Assembly (NCBI RefSeq): GCF_003461245.1
Contig: NZ_QTWS01000026.1
Location: 14,858 to 59,862, forward strand
DNA from: Blautia sp. AF19-10LB
Lineage (GTDB): Bacteria; Bacillota; Clostridia; Lachnospirales; Lachnospiraceae
Reading direction: 5' to 3'
DNA length: 45,005 bases
Shown here: piece after piece, positions 18,577-28,897 of the stretch
How the letters are laid out: every line of letters begins with the position of its first letter
Numbering within the stretch: the first letter of the stretch is position 1
Made by a program: the position numbers and the translations under genes
Notes under the pieces: generated by a model
Database searches by the model: none
Told to the model about the DNA's origin: nothing
What the model saw: only the letters and a program-made list of their open reading frames with translations

Positions 18577-21500
18577 TTACTTGTCGTCATCATCATCATA
18601 GGAATCGTCGAAGTCCAGGAAATCCTCTTCGCCCTCATCCTCTTCTTCTACATCTACGAGTTCTTCGCCTTCAAATTCCTGTTTGGTATAACCATGTTTG
18701 CCGAAGGACTCTTCTTCTCTGTGATGTCTGCTGTCACCTTCGATTACGGAACGAAGATCTGTATCACCATAATCTACTGTTTCCAGAAGGTGTACTTCTG
18801 TATTGTCATCTTTGAGTACTTTGACATCAAGACCCAGAGACTGAAGTTCTTTGAGAAGTACCTTGAAGGATTCCGGAATACCCGGCTCAGGGATATTGTC
18901 ACCCTTGATGATCGCTTCATAGGTCTTAACACGTCCTACAACATCGTCGGACTTCACTGTCAGGATCTCCTGCAGTGTGTAGGAAGCACCATATGCCTCC
19001 AGAGCCCAAACCTCCATCTCTCCGAAACGCTGTCCACCGAACTGAGCTTTACCACCCAGAGGCTGCTGTGTTACGAGGGAGTATGGACCAGTTGAACGTG
19101 CATGGATCTTATCATCTACCAGATGATGCAGTTTCAGGTAATGCATGTGACCGATAGTTACACGTCCATCGAAGTACTCACCGGTACGTCCGTCACGAAG
19201 CTGAACTTTACCATCTCTGGAAATCGGAACACCTTTCCACAGTTCTCTGTGGTCTTTGTGCTCATCAAGATATTCCATAACGTCAGGAGCAAGTACATCC
19301 TGATATTTTGCACGGAATTCTTCAAAATCTTCAATATTTACATAATCATTTGCCAGTTCCAGTGTATCCTGGATATCAACCTCGCTCGCACCATCGAATA
19401 CAGGTGTGGAAACATTGAATCCAAGTGCCTTGGCTGCAAGACTTAAGTGGATCTCCAGGACCTGTCCGATATTCATACGGGAAGGTACACCCAGAGGGTT
19501 CAGCACGATGTCAAGCGGACGGCCATTTGGAAGGAATGGCATATCTTCAACTGGAAGTACACGGGAAACGACACCCTTGTTACCATGACGACCAGCCATC
19601 TTATCGCCAACAGAAATCTTACGTTTCTGAGCGATATAAATACGAACAGACTGATTTACTCCAGGAGACAGCTCATCGCCGTTCTCTCTTGTAAATACTT
19701 TGGCATCTACAACAATACCATATTCTCCGTGAGGAACCTTAAGGGAAGTATCACGAACTTCTCTTGCTTTCTCACCAAAGATTGCACGAAGAAGACGCTC
19801 TTCTGCTGTCAGTTCTGTCTCTCCCTTAGGAGTAACTTTACCAACGAGGATATCACCGGCACGAACCTCTGCACCGATACGGATGATACCACGCTCATCC
19901 AGATCCTTGAGTGCATCATCGCCAACACCCGGAACATCTCTTGTGATCTCTTCCGGTCCAAGTTTGGTATCACGGGCTTCTGCTTCATATTCCTCCATAT
20001 GAATAGAAGTATATACATCGTTCTGTACAAGTCTTTCGCTTAACAGAACGGCATCCTCGTAGTTGTAACCTTCCCAGGTCATGAATCCGATCAGCGGGTT
20101 CTTACCAAGAGCCAGCTCGCCGTTTGCGGTAGACGGACCATCAGCGATAACCTGTCCAGCCTCTACATGCTCGCCCTGGAACACGATCGGTTTCTGGTTA
20201 TAGCAGTTACTCTGGTTACTACGAAGGAATTTGGTAAGATGATAATCATCTTTTGTTCCATCATCATTCTTGATGCTGATATCTGTAGAAGTAGAACGAA
20301 GAACAGTACCGGACTTCTTGGCTACAACACAAACACCGGAGTCAACAGCAGTCTTGGTCTCCATACCAGTTCCAACAACAGGAGCTTCTGTTGTAAGAAG
20401 CGGAACGGCCTGACGCTGCATGTTTGATCCCATCAGCGCACGGTTAGCATCGTCGTTCTGCAGGAACGGGATCAGTGCAGTAGCGACAGAGAATACCATC
20501 TTAGGAGATACGTCCATGTAGTCAAACATGTGTTTCTCGTATTCCTGTGTCTCTTCACGGAAACGACCGGATACGTTCTTGTGCATGAAATGACCTTCTT
20601 CATCGAGAGGTTCATTCGCCTGTGCTACATGGTAATTATCTTCCTCATCTGCTGTCATATAAACAACTTCATCTGTTACGACTGGGTTAGCCGGATCAGA
20701 CTTGTCAATTCTGCGGTATGGTGCCTCAATGAAACCATACTCATTGATTTTTGCATAGGATGCAAGAGAGTTGATCAGACCGATGTTAGGACCCTCAGGA
20801 GTCTCGATCGGGCACATACGTCCATAGTGAGAGTAGTGGACATCTCGAACCTCGAATCCGGCTCTGTCTCGTGACAGACCGCCAGGTCCCAGTGCGGAAA
20901 GACGTCTCTTATGAGTCAGCTCACCAAGAGGGTTGTTCTGATCCATGAACTGTGACAGCTGTGAAGAACCAAAGAACTCCTTAACTGCTGCTGTTACAGG
21001 TTTGATATTGATCAGGGACTGCGGAGAAACGCTCTCTGTGTCCTGAGTTGTCATACGCTCACGTACAACTCTTTCCAGTCTGGAGAGACCAATGCGGTAC
21101 TGGTTCTGAAGAAGTTCTCCAACAGAACGGATACGACGGTTACCCAGATGGTCGATATCATCGTCATTACCAATGCCATATTCCAGATGCATATTGTAGT
21201 TGATAGAAGCAAAAATGTCTTCTTTTGTGATATGCTTCGGAATAAGATCATGGATATCTCTGACGATTGCAGCCTTGATATCCTCAAGGTTATCATTTTC
21301 TTCCAGAATTTTCTCAAGGACAGGGTAATATACTAATTCTGTAACACCCAGTTCCTTTGGATTGCAGTCAAGATCTACATATGATGTAAGATCTACCATC
21401 ATATTGGAAAGGACTTTGATCTTGCGCTCCTCGCCCTGGATCCATACATATGGAACAGCAGCGTTCTGGATCTGATCTGCAAGTTCAATTGTAACGTTAG

Positions 21501-22434
21501 TACCTTCCTCTGCCAGAATCTCTCCTGTAGATGGATCTACAACAGCTTCTGCCAGCTTGTGGCCTGCGATACGTTTATTGAAATGAAGTTTCTTATTAAA
21601 TTTATAACGTCCGACCTTGGCAAGATCATATCTTCTCGGGTCGAAGAACATTGCCATGATAAGGCTCTCTGCGCTCTCTACTGCCAGCGGCTCACCTGGA
21701 CGGATCTTCTTGTAAAGTTCCAGAAGACCTTCCTGGTAGTTTGTAGAAGTATCCTTGCCAAAACTTGCGAGGATCTTCGGCTCTTCACCAAATAAGTCAA
21801 CAATTTCTGCATTGGTGCCGACACCAAGGGCACGAATCAGCACAGTGATCGGAACCTTACGGGTTCTGTCCACACGTACATAGAAGATATCGTTGGAATC
21901 AGTTTCGTATTCCAGCCATGCTCCTCTGTTCGGGATGACGGTGCTGGAAAATAATCTCTTACCAATTTTATCATGTGCAATTGCATAATAAATACCAGGG
22001 GAACGCACCAGCTGGCTGACAATAACACGCTCTGCACCATTAATAACAAAAGTACCTGTTTCTGTCATTAACGGAAGATCTCCCATAAAGATCTCGTGTT
22101 CGTTGATTTCCTCTGTTTCTTTATTTATCAGTCGCACGCGAACCTTCAAAGGTGCCGCGTAAGTTACATCACGTTCTTTGCACTGCTCAATGTTATATTT
22201 TGCATCTTTTGCGTCATACGTGAAATCGATGAATTCCAGGCTGAACTTTCCGCCATAATCCGCGATCGGAGAAATATCATCAAACACTTCTTTGAGGCCC
22301 TCATCGAGAAACCACTTATAGGAATCTTTCTGGACTTCAATCAAATTCGGCATTTCCAGAACTTCTTTTTGTCTCTGGTAGCTCATGCGCATGCTTTTTC
22401 CAGTTTTTACAGAACGAATTCTGTTTTTTTCCAT
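18577..22434 (-). CDS. rpoB: DNA-directed RNA polymerase subunit beta
   Basis: Full-length beta (1285 residues). The rifampicin pocket is wild type ([27 protein letters not shown]), so no rifampicin resistance is predicted from it. Other landmarks are [20 protein letters not shown] and the C-terminal [24 protein letters not shown]. The last 35 or so residues are very acidic and end in DDDDDK. GGGGTGA lies upstream of the ATG. It has its own promoter (22532-22560) rather than depending only on the rplJL transcript. Confidence 0.99.
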   Translation of the reverse strand: MEKNRIRSVKTGKSMRMSYQRQKEVLEMPNLIEVQKDSYKWFLDEGLKEVFDDISPIADYGGKFSLEFIDFTYDAKDAKYNIEQCKERDVTYAAPLKVRVRLINKETEEINEHEIFMGDLPLMTETGTFVINGAERVIVSQLVRSPGIYYAIAHDKIGKRLFSSTVIPNRGAWLEYETDSNDIFYVRVDRTRKVPITVLIRALGVGTNAEIVDLFGEEPKILASFGKDTSTNYQEGLLELYKKIRPGEPLAVESAESLIMAMFFDPRRYDLAKVGRYKFNKKLHFNKRIAGHKLAEAVVDPSTGEILAEEGTNVTIELADQIQNAAVPYVWIQGEERKIKVLSNMMVDLTSYVDLDCNPKELGVTELVYYPVLEKILEENDNLEDIKAAIVRDIHDLIPKHITKEDIFASINYNMHLEYGIGNDDDIDHLGNRRIRSVGELLQNQYRIGLSRLERVVRERMTTQDTESVSPQSLINIKPVTAAVKEFFGSSQLSQFMDQNNPLGELTHKRRLSALGPGGLSRDRAGFEVRDVHYSHYGRMCPIETPEGPNIGLINSLASYAKINEYGFIEAPYRRIDKSDPANPVVTDEVVYMTADEEDNYHVAQANEPLDEEGHFMHKNVSGRFREETQEYEKHMFDYMDVSPKMVFSVATALIPFLQNDDANRALMGSNMQRQAVPLLTTEAPVVGTGMETKTAVDSGVCVVAKKSGTVLRSTSTDISIKNDDGTKDDYHLTKFLRSNQSNCYNQKPIVFQGEHVEAGQVIADGPSTANGELALGKNPLIGFMTWEGYNYEDAVLLSERLVQNDVYTSIHMEEYEAEARDTKLGPEEITRDVPGVGDDALKDLDERGIIRIGAEVRAGDILVGKVTPKGETELTAEERLLRAIFGEKAREVRDTSLKVPHGEYGIVVDAKVFTRENGDELSPGVNQSVRIYIAQKRKISVGDKMAGRHGNKGVVSRVLPVEDMPFLPNGRPLDIVLNPLGVPSRMNIGQVLEIHLSLAAKALGFNVSTPVFDGASEVDIQDTLELANDYVNIEDFEEFRAKYQDVLAPDVMEYLDEHKDHRELWKGVPISRDGKVQLRDGRTGEYFDGRVTIGHMHYLKLHHLVDDKIHARSTGPYSLVTQQPLGGKAQFGGQRFGEMEVWALEAYGASYTLQEILTVKSDDVVGRVKTYEAIIKGDNIPEPGIPESFKVLLKELQSLGLDVKVLKDDNTEVHLLETVDYGDTDLRSVIEGDSRHHREEESFGKHGYTKQEFEGEELVDVEEEDEGEEDFLDFDDSYDDDDDK

Positions 22435-22531
22435 TGACGTTTCACCCCTGTTTTTTTTATTTATTTTACAACACGACCCTGTTTACGGTTTGAGATAAAC
22501 AGGCATATCTTGCCATAATATAGCATTCTTC

Positions 22532-22560
22532 ACTATAGCATAGCAAAATCAAGCTGTCAA
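22532..22560 (-). promoter_or_regulatory. Promoter of rpoBC
   Basis: On the minus strand TTGACA (22555-22560), 17 bases, TATAGT (22532-22537) preceded by TGC. It lies about 100 bases before rpoB and after the rplL terminator hairpin. The 95-base leader also contains CTGTTT...AAACAG pairing. Confidence 0.9.
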
Positions 22561-22583
22561 CAACTTTTTTAATTTTTTACACA

Positions 22584-22611
22584 AAAATTTAGGGACACCA
22601 TCAGGTGTCCC
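22584..22611 (-). terminator. Terminator/attenuator between rplL and rpoB
   Basis: GGGACACC and GGTGTCCC form a perfect 8-bp stem with a 4-base loop, followed on the minus strand by TAAATTTTTG. In many bacteria a partial terminator here sets the ribosomal protein to polymerase ratio. Confidence 0.85.
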
Positions 22612-22636
22612 CGCATCACTTATTTCTTTAACAGAA

Positions 22637-23011
22637 TTATTTAAGAGTGATCTTAGCGCCTTCTGCTTCAAGTTTTGTTTTGATGTCTTCAGCTTCAGCT
22701 TTGGATGCGCCTTCTTTAACAACCTTCGGAGCACCGTCAACTACTGCTTTAGCTTCTTTCAGTCCAAGACCGGTAACTTCACGAACAACTTTGATAACTT
22801 TAACTTTGTTCGGTCCAACTTCTGTAAGTTCTACGTCGAACTCATCTTTCTCTTCTGCTGCTTCAGCGCCTGCTCCAGCTGCTGCAACTACAACACCTGC
22901 TGCTGCGGATACACCGAACTCTTCTTCGCAAGCTTTTACGAGATCATTTAATTCTAATACAGATAATTCTTTGATTGCTGCAATAAATTCTTCTGTTGTT
23001 AATTTTGCCAT
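22637..23011 (-). CDS. rplL: 50S ribosomal protein L7/L12
   Basis: L7/L12 (124 residues), the multi-copy stalk protein that recruits translational GTPases. It has an N-terminal dimerisation region ([20 protein letters not shown]), an alanine-rich hinge (about 38-58) and the C-terminal factor-binding domain ([20 protein letters not shown]). The start at 23011 follows a GGAGGAAATTAAA leader; an in-frame ATG five codons earlier overlaps the Shine-Dalgarno. 42 bases after rplJ. Confidence 0.99.
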   Translation of the reverse strand: MAKLTTEEFIAAIKELSVLELNDLVKACEEEFGVSAAAGVVVAAAGAGAEAAEEKDEFDVELTEVGPNKVKVIKVVREVTGLGLKEAKAVVDGAPKVVKEGASKAEAEDIKTKLEAEGAKITLK

Positions 23012-23053
23012 TTTAATTTCCTCCATTTATTATATTTTATTATTATTTTAGGA

Positions 23054-23566
23054 TTATTCTGCTGCTGCCTCTGTATCAGCGCCACCCTGTGCCTCAGCGA
23101 TCTGATTAAGCACACGAGCGAAGTTTGTGATAGGAGACTGGATGCTTCCAAGAAGTTTTCCAAGAAGTTCTTCTCTGGACGGAACCTGGGACAGAGCCTG
23201 GATTCCAGCCTGATCGTTGTAGTTTCCTTCAACTACACCAGCGATCAGCTCAAGAGCTGGGAACTGCTTTGCGTATTTAGCAAGGATTCTTGCCGGTGCT
23301 GTAGCATCTGTTGCAGAAATTGCAATAGCATTAGTTCCTTCCAGATGCTGGCTAAGTTCTTCACAATCAGTACCTGCGAATGCACGTTTCATCATTGTGT
23401 TTTTGTAAACTTTGTACTGAACACCAGCTTCTCTTAACTCTTTACGCAGAATTGTATCCTGTTCAACTGTAAGACCACTGTAGTTAACAAGTACTACTGC
23501 CTGTGCGTCTTTAATGCTGTTTGCGATTTCTTCTACGATTGGTTGTTTCAGTTCTACTTTTGCCAT
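23054..23566 (-). CDS. rplJ: 50S ribosomal protein L10
   Basis: L10 (170 residues), base of the L7/L12 stalk and autogenous repressor of its operon. It begins MAKVELKQPIVEEIANSIKD and contains VLVNYSGLTVEQDTILRKEL and the C-terminal L12-binding helix. AAGGAGGTGTACC precedes the ATG. The L10-leader RNA just upstream supports feedback control. Confidence 0.99.
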   Translation of the reverse strand: MAKVELKQPIVEEIANSIKDAQAVVLVNYSGLTVEQDTILRKELREAGVQYKVYKNTMMKRAFAGTDCEELSQHLEGTNAIAISATDATAPARILAKYAKQFPALELIAGVVEGNYNDQAGIQALSQVPSREELLGKLLGSIQSPITNFARVLNQIAEAQGGADTEAAAE

Positions 23567-23605
23567 AAATGGTACACCTCCTTATAGATTTATACCGCCG
23601 CGTCA

Positions 23606-23638
23606 TAAAAAAAGCCTTACTGCATAACGACAGTAAGG
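23606..23638 (-). terminator. Attenuator hairpin in the rplJ leader
   Basis: CCTTACTG (minus strand arms at 23631-23638 and 23615-23622) forms a perfect 8-bp stem followed by CTTTTTTTATG, a full intrinsic terminator between the L10 leader and the rplJ start. It probably works with the leader as an attenuator. Confidence 0.85.
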
Positions 23639-23661
23639 TCTCATGTAATCTCATATAGAAT

Positions 23662-23726
23662 ACTAAGTCCTCGGTAGGCGTTGTGATCCTTATGCCTTAC
23701 GGCACCTACTGTCTTCGGCAGCGTTC
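23662..23726 (-). ncRNA. Ribosomal protein L10 leader RNA
   Basis: The minus strand carries CTGCCGAAGACAGTAGGTGC, then CGTAAGGCATAAGGATCACA and ACGCCTACCGAGG. This is the conserved kink-turn-containing L10-leader (Rfam L10_leader family) that binds L10-L12 to repress rplJL. It begins right after the expected transcription start and is followed by the attenuator. Confidence 0.93.
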
Positions 23727-23732
23727 TGTGAT

Positions 23733-23761
23733 AGAATAGCATATTCTTTTTTATATGTCAA
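23733..23761 (-). promoter_or_regulatory. Promoter of rplJL
   Basis: On the minus strand TTGACA (23756-23761), 17 bases, TATTCT (23733-23738) preceded by TGC. Transcription would start a few bases before the L10 leader. Confidence 0.9.
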
Positions 23762-23807
23762 GTATTTTTTTAGCAAAATAGCAAAATATTTTGTCAGTCG
23801 AAAAATG

Positions 23808-23836
23808 TTTAAATTTTATTAATATTATGTTATAAT
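23808..23836 (+). promoter_or_regulatory. Promoter of the first glycerophosphotransferase-like gene
   Basis: TATAAT (23831-23836) preceded by TGT, with a poor -35 (TTTAAA, 23808-23813) at 17 bases in very A/T-rich DNA. An extended -10 promoter 45 bases before the gene. It is divergent from rplJL. Confidence 0.55.
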
Positions 23837-23881
23837 TATGTTACTTATAAAACTTTAACCACAGATTATATTGGAGGAATT

Positions 23882-25972
23882 ATGAAAATCAAATCACATA
23901 CATCTGATTCATCCTTTTCCTGGATCAACGGAAACCTCTCTGTTTATATTTCAGCTCTTTCCTCTACGAAAGTGACTTTGAAATTCGCAGACTTTTCTGC
24001 CGGAGCTTTTTCTTCTTATCGTTTCCTTGCACGGAATCCTAAGACAAAAGAAGATATTTCCATTCCTTTTACGCAGATTGATCTCTGTACATTCCAGTTG
24101 GACCTGCTGCCTTTTCAGGAATATTTCCAGTTCAAACGACATTCGGAGTTTATTCTCACTTTAAGCTGTGTGGCTTCTGATAACAGCCATACCTTATATG
24201 CTCTCCGTCCGGATAATAATTTTAATAAGAAATATCACATTTTTGCCAAAGATATTTATTTCCCGGAAGATACTTCTTCTGAGCCTGCAGAATATATCGG
24301 TATATTTACTGCCAGATTAGATAATCTTCTTATTATAGATTTATGCAGCCGGACATATTTTATGGAAAATCTTCTGACCTGTGCCTACCACAGTCTTAAG
24401 ATGAGCCATGGAGTTCTCCGGATATCTTTCGACCTTGAAAAAAGCAGGCACAAATATATAAAAACCGGACTTTTTTTCCGAAGCAAGCTTGCCGAAGATG
24501 CCGTAACTTATGATTTCACCACCAAAAGCATAAAATCCAACGGAAATCTTCAGCGAATAACCGTTTCCCTGAACCTTCGCTCTATTGAATGGAAGAGCCT
24601 GTACTGGGATATTTTTGTTCTGGTTCGAAATGCAGATACCGGAGATGTTTCCAGAATTCCGATTTTTATGACCGCTCTGCAGCGAATGCAGCAAAAATTC
24701 CTTTCCAATGTTGCCTACAAGACAGACGAAAATTTTTACTTTTATCCATATTATACAAGTAAACAGACTCTCGCATTTGTAAACCGTCAGAGAGAAAAAT
24801 ATGACGGCATGGATATCATCTTCAAGGAATTCCTCTCCGTTTTCCTTTATCGTGTCGCCAGACCTTACTGGAAACGGAAGCACATCTGCCTGGTATGCGA
24901 GAAATTTTCTTCCATGGCACAGGACAATGGTTATTACTTTTTCAAACACTGCATGGAACAGGACGAGGAAGCTTTCCTTAATAAAAAAATCTACTATATC
25001 ATAGATAAGGATTCTCCGGACCGTTCCAAAGTGGAACCTTATAAGAATCGGATTCTGGATTTTATGTCCATCCGGCACATGGTTTATCTGCTCGCGGCAG
25101 ATCTTATCGTCAGCTCCGATTCCAGATACCATACCTATGCCATGCAGTCCCGCCACAGTATTTTTAACCGTTATATCAAAAAAATTCCTTTTGTCTTCCT
25201 CCAGCATGGAGTTATCGCTCTGAAACGTGTTGATAACTTCTACGGCAAAGGCAAAAAGGGTGGCTGCGATCTCTTCGTCGTATCCACCAACAAGGAAAAA
25301 CAGACAATTGTTGAGAATTTTGAATATGAACCTGACGAAGTCATCAACACCGGACTTCCACGATGGGATGTACTCAAAGATAAATCCCAGGGCAAACGTG
25401 AAATTCTGATCATGCCAACCTGGAGAAACTGGCTGGATTCCGTACCGGATAAAGATTTCGAAGAAAGTGATTATTTCCGCCATTATATGGGGCTCCTGAA
25501 TTCTGAACGTCTGAATCAGATTCTGGAAAAATATGATCTTGAAGTCAACTTCTATCTGCATGCAAAATTTCAGGAATATGCAGATACCTTCAAATCAATC
25601 AGTAAACGGATCCATCTGATCTCTTTTGGTGAAGTTGCCGTAAATGAAATGCTGATGCGCTGCCGTATGCTTATCACGGATTATTCCAGTGTATGTTGGG
25701 ATATTCTTTATCAGGATAAACCAAGTCTGTTTTATCAGTTTGATATTGAGAAATACAACGAAGCACATGGAAGTTATATTGATATGGAAACAGAACTTTT
25801 TGGCGACAGGGCAGCAACTCAGGAACAGCTTCTTGACTATCTGGAAGAAACCGTACAAAATGACTTCCACTTAAAACCGGAATACGAAAAAATGCGCGGA
25901 GAATATCTCCAGTTTAAGGATCACGAACACAGCAGACATATCTGCGAGGAAATCAAAAAAAGATTCCATTAA
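23882..25972 (+). CDS. CDP-glycerol:glycerophosphotransferase family protein (696 aa)
   Basis: The C-terminal about 330 residues match the TagF/TagB-type glycerophosphotransferase domain (PF04464 family), which moves glycerol or ribitol phosphate from CDP-polyols to wall teichoic acid or polysaccharide chains. Motifs are LQHG (440-443), GLPRWDVLKD, MPTWRNWLD and TDYSS (599-603), followed by FYQFD. The N-terminal about 300 residues are beta-rich and not recognised; they may bind polysaccharide. GGAGGAATT directly precedes the ATG. Paralogous to the gene at 27332 (shared AQDNGyYFF and downstream blocks), which lacks most of this N-terminal part. The exact acceptor is unknown. Confidence 0.88.
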   Translation: MKIKSHTSDSSFSWINGNLSVYISALSSTKVTLKFADFSAGAFSSYRFLARNPKTKEDISIPFTQIDLCTFQLDLLPFQEYFQFKRHSEFILTLSCVASDNSHTLYALRPDNNFNKKYHIFAKDIYFPEDTSSEPAEYIGIFTARLDNLLIIDLCSRTYFMENLLTCAYHSLKMSHGVLRISFDLEKSRHKYIKTGLFFRSKLAEDAVTYDFTTKSIKSNGNLQRITVSLNLRSIEWKSLYWDIFVLVRNADTGDVSRIPIFMTALQRMQQKFLSNVAYKTDENFYFYPYYTSKQTLAFVNRQREKYDGMDIIFKEFLSVFLYRVARPYWKRKHICLVCEKFSSMAQDNGYYFFKHCMEQDEEAFLNKKIYYIIDKDSPDRSKVEPYKNRILDFMSIRHMVYLLAADLIVSSDSRYHTYAMQSRHSIFNRYIKKIPFVFLQHGVIALKRVDNFYGKGKKGGCDLFVVSTNKEKQTIVENFEYEPDEVINTGLPRWDVLKDKSQGKREILIMPTWRNWLDSVPDKDFEESDYFRHYMGLLNSERLNQILEKYDLEVNFYLHAKFQEYADTFKSISKRIHLISFGEVAVNEMLMRCRMLITDYSSVCWDILYQDKPSLFYQFDIEKYNEAHGSYIDMETELFGDRAATQEQLLDYLEETVQNDFHLKPEYEKMRGEYLQFKDHEHSRHICEEIKKRFH

Positions 25973-25980
25973 AATAGCAA

Positions 25981-26033
25981 ACGCAGTAACCGGAACCTGA
26001 TTTATTTCAGATTCGGTACTGCGTTTTTTATCT
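25981..26033. terminator. Terminator between convergent genes
   Basis: ACGCAGTA-c-CgGAA pairs with TTCgG-TACTGCGT around a secondary CTGA/TTCAG hairpin, followed by TTTTTTATC on the plus strand. It serves the glycerophosphotransferase gene and possibly also the facing acyltransferase gene, which stops at 26037. Confidence 0.85.
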
Positions 26034-26036
26034 GTT

Positions 26037-27149
26037 TTATAAAGTACGATCTGCCCAGCTTATGATGCTGTTACTGATCCATGCAGAAAATTTATCAAAT
26101 CGTATGATTTTCTGCACAACGCCAAGCAAAATAGAAAGTGCGAGACTCACAACCAGAATAAACAGCCATATCACTGCCGCATGTCCAAGAGAATAGGTAG
26201 GATCTCTCAGCCATACTGCTCTTATAAATGTATGGATATAAAAAATATTTGCAGAATGTTTTCCTATAAACTGCAGAATCTGGCGAATCCCCGGAATTCC
26301 GATCACAAACTCATAAGACCAGTAAACGATCAGCACCGGAATCACACCGTTGAGTGCAAATTCAAAATGATCAATTCCCCACTGCGTATTAAACATTTTG
26401 CAGAGGACATACAATGCACCTGTGCTCAAAATAAATTTCAGCAGTTTATTTAATACTGCGTTTTTTACAATATGAAATTCTCTGAGCCTTTCCAAAACAT
26501 TCTGATCTGCAAAGCAGACTGCCAGCGGAGCTACAAGTAAATACTTTGTAAGATGCACATGCTTTTCCAGCATAAAGCTTCCGATGAGCAGGAACATGAA
26601 GACCATCAGCCACCCGTACCGCTTATAAAATCTGACCAGAAAAGGCATAAAAAAGATCAGCAGAATCTCAAGGCTCAAATACCACCAGGTATTGATCTGC
26701 ATCTGCGTCCCAAAGAGATGTCCCAACCCGAGGAAATCCATTCCGGCATTGATCAGATTAATCGGAAATCCATCACTGTAGCGGGATGTATGTGTCAGGT
26801 AAGTTACCCCCATGCAGAACAGAAATGGCAGGGTAAAAGAAAGCACAAGTTTCACATACCGTTTCAGAACAAACAATGTTGCCTCATGTCCTGTAAACTC
26901 ATATTCATGATACTGGGCTTTCATCGACAGAGTAAGACCATACACTGACAGGAATGCAAAAATTCCAACGCACTGAACCATCACACGGCAGACTGCCATT
27001 GCCTTTGCCTCCGACAGCGGCCAGAAGCTTACCGGATACCCATACAGCCGGCTTTTTATTGAAAAGCCATGATAAAGAATCAAAAATATAATCGCAATTC
27101 CTTTCACCGCAGCCGTATCTGCTTTGGTAAATTTAAATTTTCTCTCCAT
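26037..27149 (-). CDS. Acyltransferase-3-type membrane O-acyltransferase
   Basis: A 370-residue integral membrane protein with about 9-10 hydrophobic helices. It begins with a charged N-terminus and the family's early motif AVKGIAIIFLILYHGF, in which the His of YHG is the expected catalytic or conserved residue. NTWWYLSLEILLIFFMPF is the typical central block. The family (PF01757) transfers acetyl or other acyl groups to extracellular polysaccharides and envelope components. Its position between two glycerophosphotransferase-like genes suggests it decorates the same wall polymer. GAGGAAACG precedes the ATG. Confidence 0.85.
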   Translation of the reverse strand: MERKFKFTKADTAAVKGIAIIFLILYHGFSIKSRLYGYPVSFWPLSEAKAMAVCRVMVQCVGIFAFLSVYGLTLSMKAQYHEYEFTGHEATLFVLKRYVKLVLSFTLPFLFCMGVTYLTHTSRYSDGFPINLINAGMDFLGLGHLFGTQMQINTWWYLSLEILLIFFMPFLVRFYKRYGWLMVFMFLLIGSFMLEKHVHLTKYLLVAPLAVCFADQNVLERLREFHIVKNAVLNKLLKFILSTGALYVLCKMFNTQWGIDHFEFALNGVIPVLIVYWSYEFVIGIPGIRQILQFIGKHSANIFYIHTFIRAVWLRDPTYSLGHAAVIWLFILVVSLALSILLGVVQKIIRFDKFSAWISNSIISWADRTL

Positions 27150-27192
27150 TTACGTTTCCTCATAAATTTTTGTTATCACTGTGTATTGTTTC

Positions 27193-27222
27193 ATTCTATC
27201 TCAGGTTCTTATCGATTGTCAA
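27193..27222 (-). promoter_or_regulatory. Promoter of the acyltransferase gene
   Basis: On the minus strand TTGACA (27217-27222), 18 bases, TAGAAT (27193-27198), 44 bases before the gene. Divergent to the promoter at 27259. Confidence 0.75.
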
Positions 27223-27258
27223 TCAAAGGAATATCACAATTCCACCGGACAAAACCCA

Positions 27259-27287
27259 TTGCAAATCTTTCCTCCGTTCTGTATAAT
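27259..27287 (+). promoter_or_regulatory. Promoter of the second glycerophosphotransferase-like gene
   Basis: TTGCAA (27259-27264), 17 bases, TATAAT (27282-27287), 45 bases before the ATG. Confidence 0.8.
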
Positions 27288-27331
27288 TTCTGTAACTATA
27301 ATAAAAACATCACAAGGACAGGAAGTTTTTC

Positions 27332-28897
27332 ATGGAACATTCATTACATGTAACCCATATAAAAATAAAAAGATCACAGCTTTATCTCACAATACAGCTC
27401 CCCAGACCGGATATGAAGATTCAGGCAGAACTTTTTTATCAGAATTCTTCACAAAATTTCCGGCATCAGCTCCGCTGTGTTTCCAGAAATCCACAGAACC
27501 TGATCTTTCAGATCGATGTCTCTGTTCTGGAACCTGGTGAAAACGACTGGAACCTGCGGCTGTATTCAGACGACTGTCCAGACTCCTGGATGCCTGTTAT
27601 TGGCAGCCGTCTTCGCATGCAGCTTATTCTCGGCAGCTACTCTGTAAAAAAAGACACATGTCTGTTTTTCCCGATGGGGAGTACCGGGCATCGTTTTATC
27701 CTGCGGAGCCGTCCACTGCGGTCATACGACAGTCCTCTTTTTCATTTTAAAGAACTCGCCGCTTTTGGTCTTGGCAAACTGATGAACCCACTCTTTAAGA
27801 AACGGCATATCTGGCTGATCTATGAAAAATACTGTATTTCTGCTCAGGACAATGGTTTTTATTTTTTCCAGTATTGTATGAAACATCTTCCAGCAGAAGA
27901 AAAGAAAAACATTTTCTTTATATTGGACAAATCTTCCCCACAATGGAAGGCCACACGGAAGTATCGTTCCAATGTCATTCCATTCCTGAGTTTCTGCCAT
28001 CTTCTGTACCTCATGACAGCCCGGCTGTATATTGCTTCTGACAGCCGGCTTCATGCCTTTGCGTGGAAACCGATGCCAAACCTTATCTCCCGGGAGATCA
28101 ACAAACATGATATTTATTTTCTCCAGCACGGTGTTCTGGCATTGAAGCGGGTAGAGAATCTTTTTGGAGCCAGCGGCACAAGTTCCATGACTTATTTCAC
28201 AGCTTCTTCCGAAATGGAAAAAGCGATCATCGAGCAGGACTTCGGATACAGACCAGAACAGATCCCTGTGACCGGTCTCAGCCGCTGGGATGTTCTGAAA
28301 GACAGATCAGATCTTTCGCATCCTTCCATCCTTGTTATGCCAACATGGCGAAGCTGGCTGGAAGACCAGAGTGATGAAACCTTCCGGCAGAGCAGTTATT
28401 ACAGAGAATATGCTGCCCTTCTGAATGATCCGAAACTCCGGGAATTTCTGCATCAGACGCATACCGAACTGATCTTTTATATCCATCCGAAACTCCGGGA
28501 GTACATCTCTGCTTTTCATGCAGATGATCCGCTGATAAGGCTGATCCCATTTGGCAGTGTTCCGCTGAACCAACTTATTATGAAATGTTCCATGCTGATC
28601 ACCGATTATTCCAGTGTATCGTGGGATGTTTATTATCTTGGCAAACCGATACTTTTTTATCAGTTTGATCTGGACAAATACAATGAAACAAATGGAAGCT
28701 ATATCGACATGGAAAAAGATCTCTTCGGCGAACGCTGCCTTACCAGAGAGGAACTGCTTCCGAAGATTCACGAATACTATGAAAATGGTTTTAAAGAAAA
28801 GACTGCATACGCAGAAATGCGAAAGAAATATCTCGCTTATCACGACCACAACAATCGCAGACGAACTTATGAATTTATAAAAGACCAGGGCTATTAA
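27332..28897 (+). CDS. CDP-glycerol:glycerophosphotransferase family protein (521 aa)
   Basis: A shorter paralogue of the gene at 23882. The catalytic domain motifs are LQHG (264-267), TGLSRWDVLKD, MPTWRSWLE, TDYSS (424-428) and FYQFDLDKYNETNGSYIDME. The N-terminal about 150 residues (SLHVTHIKIKRSQLYLTIQL) are an abbreviated, divergent version of the N-terminal part of the larger protein. ACAGGAAG lies upstream of the ATG. Having two paralogues around an acyltransferase points to a wall-polymer locus with two related transfer steps. Donor and acceptor are unproven. Confidence 0.88.
   Translation: MEHSLHVTHIKIKRSQLYLTIQLPRPDMKIQAELFYQNSSQNFRHQLRCVSRNPQNLIFQIDVSVLEPGENDWNLRLYSDDCPDSWMPVIGSRLRMQLILGSYSVKKDTCLFFPMGSTGHRFILRSRPLRSYDSPLFHFKELAAFGLGKLMNPLFKKRHIWLIYEKYCISAQDNGFYFFQYCMKHLPAEEKKNIFFILDKSSPQWKATRKYRSNVIPFLSFCHLLYLMTARLYIASDSRLHAFAWKPMPNLISREINKHDIYFLQHGVLALKRVENLFGASGTSSMTYFTASSEMEKAIIEQDFGYRPEQIPVTGLSRWDVLKDRSDLSHPSILVMPTWRSWLEDQSDETFRQSSYYREYAALLNDPKLREFLHQTHTELIFYIHPKLREYISAFHADDPLIRLIPFGSVPLNQLIMKCSMLITDYSSVSWDVYYLGKPILFYQFDLDKYNETNGSYIDMEKDLFGERCLTREELLPKIHEYYENGFKEKTAYAEMRKKYLAYHDHNNRRRTYEFIKDQGY

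Noticed and set aside
18577..22434. Rifampicin or streptomycin resistance alleles in rpoB and rpsL
   Set aside because: The rifampicin pocket residues and both S12 lysines read as wild type.
24341..25561. Minus-strand 406-codon open frame inside the glycerophosphotransferase gene
   Set aside because: The opposite frame carries all family motifs. The antisense product has no recognisable motif and no start signal.
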